DNA of 64,000 bases from Micrasema longulum (Eukaryota; Arthropoda; Insecta; Trichoptera; Brachycentridae), in the NCBI GenBank assembly GCA_022494885.1, contig JAGVSM010003951.1, forward strand, positions 203,206 to 267,205, in the 5' to 3' direction. Shown here one piece after another: positions 31,034 through 43,000 of this stretch. The translations under genes and the position numbers were made by a program. The notes under the pieces were generated by a model, which searched no databases, was not told the origin of the DNA, and worked only from the letters and a program-made list of their open reading frames with translations. Every line of letters begins with the position of its first letter. The stretch's first letter is position 1.

Positions 31034-34000
31034 GTGAGTACATATTTTATTCTTTTTTCTCCTTCGTTTCCTCATAATAGGGGTCGTGATCTATGGTGGT
31101 ACCTATGGCCAGCACAAAGCGTCTCCATCTCCGTTTTCCGCAGCATGTACCGCCGAGTAAAGGTATCCCTCGGCTATCTCCCCAACTTGGTCACACCAAC
31201 GAGCAAGTTCCGGAACTTAACTTGTAGCCAGTAAATATGAAGCAGAGTAAAAAGCTGCGACGTACAGCTTTGAATTCACAGTAAAATGGTCAAAATCAAA
31301 TAAAATTTCAACGCTTAGTCAATTAGTTGGTTTACCTCTTCGTTCTAATTCTCAAAGCACCCTCTTAATACACACCCACACCTCCTTTTCTTTTCTAACT
31401 CATAAAGTGTCCATGTGACTCGACTTTGGAATCATCCTCTATCCCTTGTCAAATATGTTACTACAGTATCTCTGTTTAAATCACGTCTGAATAAACATCT
31501 CCTTTCTCTTCCATAATCTCTCCTACTTTCCTCTTTCTTCCTTTTTTCCGTTGAGTAATAGTATTGATTTCTGGTAATTAATATACAAATACAATTATTT
31601 CTATTTTTGTATATCTTTAGCTTTTCATTTTAGTTTCTTTTGTTAAATTTAAATTATACAATAACACTGTTATTTTATTGGTTGGTTCGATGAAACTGTC
31701 ATCTGGCCATAAGCCCGCCAATGTACAATTAACGTTCTGTACAAAAAGTTAAATTAATAATGGTCTTTTTTGCTCTACTACGCGTTTAGCTTGGAAATGT
31801 TGACGCGACCACGCTCATTTTTAGAACATGCTTTCAAAATATCGTTCTATGAAGCATCATCTCTATTAAATTATACCTCAGTGTTTTGAATAGATTAATT
31901 CGCCTAATGTCCCACAGAGTTCATGTCCGGTGAAGCCAAACGTCCCTGCGATACAGACCTCCACAGTTTGGACCTTATCCGCCGGTTTGGGCTGGACCTG
32001 CCGGGCGCCAGGGCGAGGTATCCCGGAGTATCTAGGGTCAGGGGGTCCAGCCGACTCCAAACTGCCTACAGGCTGGACAGGAACTCGAACCTCACCCAAG
32101 TCACCAGGTACTGTAAGACAGAAATGTCACCTATGTCAGAACATTTATTGATACTGGCTCCCACATATGTTTTAAGAGTAATAAGATAGTCGAATATGCA
32201 GATAATCTAAATATTGTTGGAAGATCCTTAACAGCCATCAAGGAAACCTTCTACCCTCTGGAAACCGCTGCGCGCGAGGTGGGCTTGAGAATTAATGAAG
32301 ATAAAACAAATTTTATCACTCAAAGTCGAAACCCATCCAACTGAGCAAGAAGTAGCGTGCAGTTCAGAGATAGTTACTCCTTTGAGGCAGTCGACCAGTT
32401 TGCGTCGACCAGTTCGCGTACTTAAGCTTTCTTCTCACGGAAGGTAACGAGGAAATTACAGAAATAAAGAAACAGGCAACAGAACATATTTCTCCTTGCT
32501 GCCAGTGTTTAAGTCAAGAAGCGTCCATAGGAAAAAAAGATAACCCTGTACAAGACCATTATAAGGGCTGTATTGGCGTATACGAAGCACTGACCCTGAC
32601 AATAAAGTCGGCTGAGATGCTGGATATGTTTAAAAGGGGAGTTCTTCGCCGAATCTGTGATCCCATGAAAGATGAAGAAGAGTGGCGCATTAGGCATAAT
32701 GTCAAATTGTACAGCATATATGAAGTCTCTAGTATCTGAACGCACATAAAACTGCTCAGGTTGAGATGGGCTAGACACGTACAAAGAATGCCTGACGTGC
32801 GAGTAACTAAGAAAGTTATGACTGGGCATACAGGAAATAAAAGAAGAATCAGAAGACCCACACTGAGATGGGAGGATGAAGTAAAAAAAATATGCAGCAC
32901 AGCTTCTACAAATTGCGAATTGGAAAATGGCTGCTGAGGACAGGCGGAGTTGGAGGCAAAAGTTGAAGGAGGCTAAGGCTTGATTTGGGCTGTAGCGCCA
33001 TCGAAGAAGAAGAAGTGATGCCGGGAACCATGTTGAGTCTAATTTAAGCCAGGAGTCTGTGTATTTCATTTGCCTCTTTTACTATCTTATTTTTACACAA
33101 CGTATAGTTTATCCTGAAGATGGCTCCTGCAACGTTAGCCGAACGTCCAATCTACACAGGATCACCCAAAAAGGATGGTACAAATTGACTCCAATGAATG
33201 CTTACGGTCGTCGTATAAGATCCATTTCTCATCGCAAGTTACGAGCTGACTCAAAATTTCCATGTTATTGTCAATCTCAATCATTTATCCATTTTGAATC
33301 TAGAAAAAATGACATAAAATAGATGCTTACATACATGATGAACGATTAACTGAAATTGAAAAGTTAGGACTAACAATAGATAGACAATTGACATGGATAA
33401 TTCATATCAACAATTTACTCAGCAAAGTAGCGATATTATAGGGTCTTCTTTTTAAATTGAAAACTTTGTTCCAAAAATGGAAAAATTATAATTTGCGAAT
33501 CCTATGTAAAAACTAAAATATGCCAAATGCAACTACTATGGGGTACATGAAATCAAAATGACATAAACAGATTATAAAGACGGTAAAATAAAATATTAAA
33601 GATAGTATAATATGATCTCCCTTATCTAACAGCAACTAACGAAACTAAACAATTAAATGTAACTTAACTCTTTCTAATAGAATCCTTAAAATTTATTCAT
33701 AAATTAGCCACTGGTATAATTGTAGACAAACAACTAAAACTTGAAAAAAATTGAAGTAAAAATGGACACGATACGAATTCTTGAACAATATCGTATACAA
33801 CTTTCTAAAACGAGACAAGGACAGTCGAGACTAATTAATAAACCAGTTACTGAAATTATACGATAAACTATCAGACAAAACTAAACAAAAGACTCAGACA
33901 ACCTTAAGTAAACATTTAAAAAATATTATCATTAACAGTAGATTATGAATAAAAAAGAGCGTTTTTTTATGTATGTAATCCGTAAGGGCTTATAATTAAA

Positions 34001-37000
34001 AAAAAAAAAGATGTCGTGGAAGGGATGAAAACGGTCTTGAATTATTCCAAATTCATTTCATTATTCGTCATCATTATTCCATTTCCGCACCTAATGGTGC
34101 ATATGGTAGTGCATTGGTACACTAATCTCAGCGTATCTTGATCATTTTTGTTACACGAAGGTAAGATGATCAATGATCAGTCTTACGCTTCAGGTACCAG
34201 TCCAGGGACTATAAAATATTCTAGTATACTCCTTATCAACCATGTCGGGAATCGAACCCGAGACCTCTTGAATGGTAGGCGAACGCGCTGACCATTACAC
34301 CACGAGGTCGGCATTAGTGGATTTACTTATCACTCTTCCTTTTTTTAATTTCTATAATAAATGCCATGTAATTGTTTTGTCTCAGCAAAGCAATGAAGAG
34401 AGTTTGGTGTTAGCGGTCATTCAGCTCTCAGGTTACCCCTTTTTACTTTGCAGCGAGGTGTTCCCGCAAGGGCTGCCGTCAGACTTTTCTCTCGTGTGCA
34501 CGTTCCGCGCCAGGCGCCCCGTCGCGGGGCGGAAGCCCTGGCTGCTGCTGGCCGCGCGCGACGCCGAGGGGGCCCCCCAGCTGCGGGTGGCGCTGGAGCC
34601 CCGCAGCCGCGCCCTGACGCTGACCATGGCCGGCCCGGAGACGTTGCAGGAGGTCACGTTTAACGATGCTCCAGTGAGTAAAACAACCGGAAAATTTTAA
34701 AACTTTAAAGATAAAAACAAAAAATGCAACAGCTTATTTTTTTCCTTACTATGAGGCTGCATTTTTGCTACATTTTTGCTACATTTGGCTGCAATTTACC
34801 CGTATTGTTTTTGATAAAAAGTTTCTCTTTAAAACATTAACCTATAAAGTAAATACCAACCTCCAATAAAATACAAAGAAATGGGGGATTGAGAATTTCG
34901 AACTGTCTTCATTTTCAAGTAATGCAATATACCATACGACTTTGGCTTGCATGCGGGTGGGAATCATCATCATCATCATCATCAGCCGACTCTTGTCCAA
35001 TGTCGAACATAGGCCTCCCCCTTTAGTCGCCATATTTCCCTATCCTGAGCCAACCGCATCCAACCACTTCCTGCTACTCGTCTTATGTTATCAGACCACC
35101 TTGTCTGAGGCCTGCCGACACTTTTTCTACCCGTTCTGGGTCACCATTCCAGGACTTTTTTCCATCTAGAGTCTGTTATTCTGGCTATATGACCAGCCCA
35201 GCTCCATTTCTGGTTGGCAGCCCTATGGACTACATCGGTGATCTTTGTTCTTGCTCTAATCCATGTATTGGTTTTTCTGTCTCTCAACGAAATACCCAGC
35301 ATTCTCCTTTCCATGGCTCTCTGCGGGTGGGAATATGACATATGAATAGGTACTCTGGAAATAACAAAATTGACATATTATATTTTATGACCATCGGACT
35401 ATTTCTTTAATACCGGTATGTTTTCGATATTATTTTTTTTTTAAAAGAAATATTTGCGTTTTGAGGGCATTTTTTAATGAGTTGTAAATACTTACTATTA
35501 GAAAATGGGTATCAAGTTGGGGTTGAGTGGGATTCGAACCACGGACTTTTGAGCCGTGAGTCCGAGACACTAGCCACGAGACCACAACTCGATTCAATGT
35601 TCAATCAACCCGACAATTTAAAGTATCGGAAACCCAATATTTTTGCTATGTAAAAATTAATCGCGGTGAATAGTTTCGCAAAAACTCGAAAATAGCTTAA
35701 AAGATTTACGTGCTGTTTTTTGCAAAATTTTCTAATTAACGTCCTCAAGATTTTTAAATAATAACGTCTTCAATATGTTGAGTGGAAAAAAAATTAGAAG
35801 CATATATGTGTTTTTCATCGATTTTCCAAGGTTGATTTCGACTAAAATGCATATATTGAAAAATTCGTAGGATGTGGTTATTTTGTAAATTAAAAAATAT
35901 CGTATTTTAACATTTACAAACAACTATTATTTTTAATGGATACTTAATTGATTGAATTCCTTACAATTTCTCAATTTCTACATATTTCCTTATTTTTAAT
36001 GGTTAAATAATTTTAACTGACATTTGATATGTTTTTGTAAAAAAGGATTCTTACTCGAAATGCACCACTGTTGGTAAATAAAGCAGTGTTAAATTTTTTG
36101 CAAAAAGAATTCTATATTTAAAAATCAATTATTTTATTCATTATTTTTGTATTATACTGGAAAAACCTATATAAAAAAAAAATGTGTGAAAATTATTGTG
36201 AAATACACATGTACCTACCTATTAAGTAAATAAATGTCCCCCCATTTTTAACCCCTTCAGCCGCCACTGGAAAATGGTGGTAATTTTACAGTTGTAGATA
36301 AGGGTTTCAATTGCCTGAGTATACAGTGCGACCAATTGTGCAACAAAAAGATAAAATAAAAATACCTAAATTTCAGTTTCGGTTTTGACTTGTTTCGGTC
36401 GGTCACTTCTAAATTGCCCTTCGCATTTTTTTTATCGGCAATACATGCTTCTGTTTTACTTCTATCACCATATACACTAAATAAATGATGTTTGTTTGCC
36501 CAGGTATTCGACAAATCCTGGCACAAGCTTGTTTTGACCGTCCAGCGAGGAGCCGCCTTTCTTTGGGTGGACTGCACCCCCGTCAGCTCCGGGACATCCA
36601 ACACTCTTGCAGATGCCCCACTGATCGTCCCAGCTTTAGATCCCAAAGGCTATGTGTCGCTGGCACAGACCGCGGAAATGGTAAATAAATAAAATGTATG
36701 TTAAAAACTAACCGTAAGAACATAGGAAAATAAGAAACGTAATCCTTTAAAGAAAAAAAAAATGAAAATTAAGAAATACTTTAGTTCATCGCAATACTCG
36801 AACCTTTTTGGTTGCGTTGGTATGTTTATTGTGCATTGCACATTTTAATAGGTTGCTGTGTTAAATTTATTACTACTGACTGAGCCCTAGTTAGAATGTT
36901 GTAATTATTCTTCTGTGGGTACAATATTTTTTTCTCCGGCCCAATACGATCTGAAGTGTCAGCGAACATATGTGATTTGATATTCCCAGCGCGATCGCTC

Positions 37001-40000
37001 ATAATTTATTATAGCGATCAATAAGTCATTACAATTCACTGTGTCGTGTTACCGTGTGAATTATCATAAAAAAACCGACAATTACCAATCAGACCACAGG
37101 ATCTGATAGAACCTGCCGCGACCAGAGAAGTTCGATCATTAAGGTTGGAAGAAGCCCAGTACAAGGTAGGTAATTGCATTAATTTGTATTGGGGTTCGGT
37201 GGTAGAGTAAGTTAAGATAACACAAAGCAACGCTGAATTCTGCGAACCAACAAAAAATCAATATTTGTCAGATAAATCAGTCTATCCGCTATTTGGCGAG
37301 TGGCGCAATCACTTTTGATTGTGCAAAACCATCAAATCGCGCATTTTTTTTTTGTATGAAACTGTGATATTCCCCAATCAATTTAATGTCTGTATTTAAT
37401 TTCTATTGTATTTTTGTCTCCAGGTACCTCATGCGGTGAGTAAAGAAGTGTTCTTCGATTAAGATTTAGTTTGTCCAAGGTATTTTCACATTGGTTAGAT
37501 TTTCTAGAACACTTGCTTCCTTCTATACTGAAATCTCTCTGAGATGGTCTAGACTCCTTTTTCCTTACTTATCCCAACTTTTCAAGGCAGATTTAAACGT
37601 TTTGCTGTTTACTAGAGATTATAATTAATTACAAATGCTCCAATAAGTGCTTTTGAATTCCATATTTTCTTCTGTGATGGCCCATTGCTTTTCTTAGTCT
37701 ATAAGCGCCCCGCCCCTATTTTATGCTATTTTCCAGAATTTACTTTTAAATCTTGATTTACGAAAATCAGATACTATTGTTTCCAAATTAACATACAGTT
37801 ATTAAATAATGCTATCGTCATTGACATATAATACATAGCAGGGGCAAACCGGGTATAGAAGCGATTATGCGCAGCTTATTATTATATTTGACTAACCATA
37901 ATAATGTTTTATTGTAACTTTATTTACAGAAAAACAAATAAATAATTAACATTTATTTCAAATCATTTCCACCATTTGTATTTTTATCCTAATATTAATA
38001 AAGCGCGCCAGCGCCTGTGGTGAGCCAAGAAACTGGCCGATTATTCCAGCTTATTTTTTCACACAAATAAGTATACTATATTTTGTGCGGGTTTTTTCTC
38101 CTAGATTAAACTTGCAGATTACACAAATTATTTGAAGATTCTTGATTTTGAAAACAGCATTTCAAACATTGTTTCTTAAGGACTTTTTTTTCTTTGAGAT
38201 GGTACTTTTGACATAAGACGATAATTACTTTCATTCGTCATATTGCAGGACATATAGCGCTCCACGCGACCGTTTTTAGCACTATTAATTACTAGAACAA
38301 TTCAGCCAGTTGACATTTCAATTGAATACCTAATATCGACTGAATCCATAGTGGTATTTTTTATTTATTTTTAATGAATTATATATTAAAGTAGTGGATA
38401 ATATATCTCTATAATATCACAAAGTTACATCGTTTGAGTTGATTTCATGGATGACAGTTGTTGTATCACACAAAACCACAGAAAAATATCAATTTATAGT
38501 ATGTATTACTTACATTATATTATGTACCTCCTATGTAGGTACTAATATATATTTTTAAAGCTTACCTGTAAATAAAATCACCATTCGCCACTGATACATA
38601 GCCTATTGAGTAAAATATTTTTTAAAAAAAGTGACACGAACACGTTACTATTACGTTACCCATAGTTACTAAGCACAGTTTATTTACACCAAATCTGCGT
38701 TCAACGAGTATGCAAATGCTACCAAAAATGAAATGTGACCCATTTTTGGCAAATAAAAAAAAGGGTATTTACGTTAACAATCAATATTCGTTTTTGGTAG
38801 ATCCCAATCAGGTTCTTACCTTAAATTCCTTATAATATCGACCCATTTATTTATTTTCACTGGATTTTGAAGAACGAAAAAGTAATATTAACTCACGTTA
38901 ATTACATTTTAAAAACGTATTCTCATCAGTGCGCCACTGTTACTAAAAAGAGCTTCGTAATTGCGCCGCTAGGCGTAGTTTGACGTTAAAAAAAATAAAT
39001 TGTTTCAAGCTTTGTTAATCGTTCATGAACAAATATTTACCAACGAAAAGTTGTACAATCATTTTTACAATATTTATCCGAAAGGTTTGGATACAAGTAG
39101 GCATTTTTATTTCAATTCTAAACGTCACGCCTGTCGAAGAACGATTAAATACGCGATGGGCATGAGTTGAGTGTCATCATTTTGAGGGCTCAGGCATGCC
39201 CTGTTTGCATAGAATTAAGAATAGTCCAGAAACCGCATACGCACATCAAACAGAAGGCGGCTCAACTACTCATAAATGAGTAGGTTTACGTTTTGTCCCA
39301 TTAGTTTCTTTGTAGACGTCGCTCAGTACGCAACTCCTGATTTGAATTCAATTATGCCGTGTTGTGTCCTTTTAAAGTGTAGAAATAATGCTAGGATCTT
39401 AAAGAAACAGGATGGCATTACATTTCATGTGTAATTAACAAACGAATGTTTAAGTAGCAAATGAATTACTTAAAAATTGAATTGTTTTTCCATCTGTTAG
39501 ATTGTCGAAGAAACAAAATGGAAATTTCGTTAGTATTGCCAGGGTAGATTTTTTTTTTACCCTACTTTGCTCATTTAATAAAAGAACTAATGACAATTAG
39601 ACCTCGTATTAAACAACGCCGTGGGGGACATTTGAACGACATTATCTTTAAAACATGAAATATTATTTAACATGATATAAAAATATCCGTTTTGTGTCAA
39701 ATAAAATTTGTTTTATATTTTAAGTTCAAAGTTCATAAATTCAATTACTCTTATTAAATGACCCTTTATTTATATAATCTGTAGTGTCAATCAGTGTTTC
39801 CGCGTGCACAATAAAATTTTAGAGAAATTAACAGATTGCTTTTTTTTAACCTTGCATTTGTGTTGTGATTATATTTTTTTCCCATTAAGCAACATTACCC
39901 GGCGACTTAACGTATGCGCGCGGCGAAAGTGTGTCTGAGTCCCCACTAGTTCCCCCGAACTATTGGACACAGTCCGATGTATTCAAATATGATTCTACGC

Positions 40001-43000
40001 TCCTTCTGGACTATTCTTAATTCTATGCCTGTATGTTTTAATACGTCAATGGCTATCGTAATAAAAAAAAAGAAATTTTACTTGCAATCTTCTGCAAAAC
40101 TTGTGACTAGAAAAAAAACTTGTGACGACAATCGTAATAATAAAACTGGCCGTCATTTAAAAATATTCATGATTCAAGCTGCTCCTAATTTCAATTCTTC
40201 ATTCAAACCTTTACAGTTTGGTGTTTTCTTCTCGTTCTATCTATCGACTTCCTTTACACAAAAAACTTGTGGATGAACTTTCTTCCTGTCTGATTTCTTT
40301 GAACGATTAATGAATAGAAAATTTAAAAATCTGTTTATTCTAGATTGATCTCCAATGGATGGTTGTGAGTTGTGACGCAACAGCCGAAAAAGATCATTGC
40401 GAAGAGTTACCGGTAAGCATAAACTCATAATGAATAAACTCGCAAGCAACGAGCTATCAAACTCGACTTCTTTTTAAATTCAAGAACTGATTGTCTTATT
40501 TTGTGTGTGATTGAATATTTAAATTTGCACAATTTTTGAAACAATTTTGACAATTAAATTGAAGCGGGTTGTGGTCCGGTGGCTAGTATTGCGGCCTCAC
40601 GAATCAGAGGTCCGAGGTTCGAACCCCACTCTACCCCAACTTGATTCCCATTTTCTAATAGTGAGTTATTTATAACTCCACCAAAATTGAAATATTTGGC
40701 TAAATTATAAAAACGCTTTATAAAAATAAAAATAAAATCACTGCCGATTTTGGCTTTCCCCAAGGTGTCCACCTAGGACCCGAATGAAAACGTACTTCAT
40801 TAAATTAATATTGTTGATATTTTTAATTAGATATTCCAACCAGCAGCTACTGCTCCGGCAGAAAAACTCATACAACCTCCTCCATGTGAAATGGTATGTC
40901 CACAAGGACCACCAGGATTTAACGGAACTATGGTAAATTCTTCTTTTGCTTTAAACCTTTTTATATAAATAATGTATAAACTGTCTTAAAACATGTTATC
41001 TTACGTAATAAGGGATAAAATAATCAAACTTATGTTATATTATACACACCTGTACACCTATTTTTTCTTTTTCTTATCAGCCCGTTTCTCTCCACTGCTG
41101 GATAAATGCCTCCTTCAATTTTTGTTCATATCTTTTTGTCCTGAGCTCTGTTCTGTTTCCACCCATGTCCCGCAAATTCAATGATGTCATCAGTCCATCT
41201 ATTTGTGGTCTTTACACAATCCTCTTATTTTCAAAGGATCTCCAATTCAGTATTCTGGGGGTCCACCTATCGATTTCATATCTCCCAATGCTATTTTTGT
41301 CTTCCCCCTCTTTATGCAATATCAGTAGCTTTTATATGGCGTCTTATTTATTATTATTTACTTTTTTGTATCAAAATAGGGCAGGAATTCTAATTACAGT
41401 GGTGAATTACAGCACAGAATACCAAAGCTTGTATCATCATCAGGAATTGAATCTTCCATGCGTGAGTCAAGCGTCTTAACCTCTGTAGTGGTGTACCACG
41501 GAGGCCGCTTTAATTTCCTCATTCCTTATTCGGTCTTTTAAGAAGACGTCAAACATTCGCCTTTCCATAGACTGCTGAGTGCACTTAATTTTTTAGACAC
41601 TCCCGGCAGTGAGTGACATGGTTTTGAGACCGTATGTTGTAACCAGCAGAACACCACAAGATAAAGGTTTAAGCTCTTTTACTTCACAGAAGTCAACAGA
41701 TGGAAGAGTTGAAGATATGTGGATGGTCAAACATAGGCAGAATTGTGAATGTTACACAGTGTGTAAAATGGCCACTTAAACCAGCCGATGACATATCATA
41801 AGCCCTGTAAATGCCTAGACTTCCATATTCCCTTCTCAAAAATGTTTTCTCTCTCTGTTGCAACAAATTTGAACACCACAAATATTAAAAACTTTAGCCT
41901 TCAGATTGTTTGGGATTTCCTTTTTTCCGATACACGTGTTTCATCAGTTTTCCAAAAGCATGTTCTCAGATCTACAAAATTTAAATAAATATTTAAAAAC
42001 CAAATGCTGATTTTGTATAAATAAAGCTAATGATTAAAACTGGTGTACTTTTAAAATTCCAACATCCTTTGATAATGAATAATATACTTAATTAAAAATG
42101 ATTCAAACACTGCACAAAAATTTGAAAATTTTAATTTAGATGAGATAAAATTTTAGTTGATGGGAAAAACTTTTTAAAACGACACTGAGATTCATGTAGA
42201 ATGATTTTTAATTTTTATAATTTAGGGTCCACCAGGGCCTCAAGGACTTATGGGTCCTCCCGGACCTAAAGGGGATATTGGGGCTCAAGGGATTCGAGGA
42301 CCCCAGGGATGGACAGGAGAACAAGGAAGACCTGGGCCAGCGGTAATTATTTTACTATGCTTTCTTTATCATATACTCAGACTTGACATATTTAATACAA
42401 ATGTGCCATATTTGCTATATTACTTGTATTATTGTATGATTGAAGCTTTACAAAATGATAATGGAGGCTGATTTTGTCGAAACTGATACGAGTACTTTGA
42501 AATGAAATCACTAAAATGTTTTTCCCAACGCTGGCTGATGCAGCAATATTCCGTCATCATTACCAAAGTACTTTCGAAACGACCCAAATTTTTACCGGAC
42601 ACGGAGCTATGAGAAGTTATCTATATAGGTTTAAATTAAGGAATGATGACTATTGTCCATGCGATGATATTTCTTCACAGAGTATCGAACATCTGTTTTT
42701 TCAGTGCCCATTTTTCAGTTTGCAACGCCATAATCTTGAAGCAGAATGCAGGAAAGATGGAATATCCTTAACAGATATCCACAATGTAGTTAAACGTAGT
42801 TATCACGCGCCATTGTTCTTGAACTTTGCAACAATGGTGATTGGACTCATAAAGGTAATAAACCAAAATCAGTGATCGAACATCCCATTTCCAAGACAAA
42901 CTAAAACAATTTTTTCCGAGTACCTAAGCCTTGTACGTGACACGTAAGGCCACTATATACAGGGGTCCAAATATATATATAAAAAAAAATATTTAAAAAA

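Noticed and set aside
31028..31234. 68-codon frame crossing the exon 1 donor
   Set aside because: It runs through a strong GTGAGT donor into intron sequence with no motif.
32509..33069. 186- and 113-codon antisense open frames
   Set aside because: They overlap the RTE relic on the + strand and have no motif of their own.
34386..34434. extra collagen exon between ctcag and a gtta donor
   Set aside because: Its phases do not fit either exon 2 (ends in phase 2) or exon 3 (starts in phase 2), while exons 2 and 3 join perfectly without it.
34433..34663. 74- and 71-codon frames overlapping the G+C-rich exon
   Set aside because: They are open because G+C-rich DNA has few stops. Only the third frame matches the TSPN domain and splice phases.
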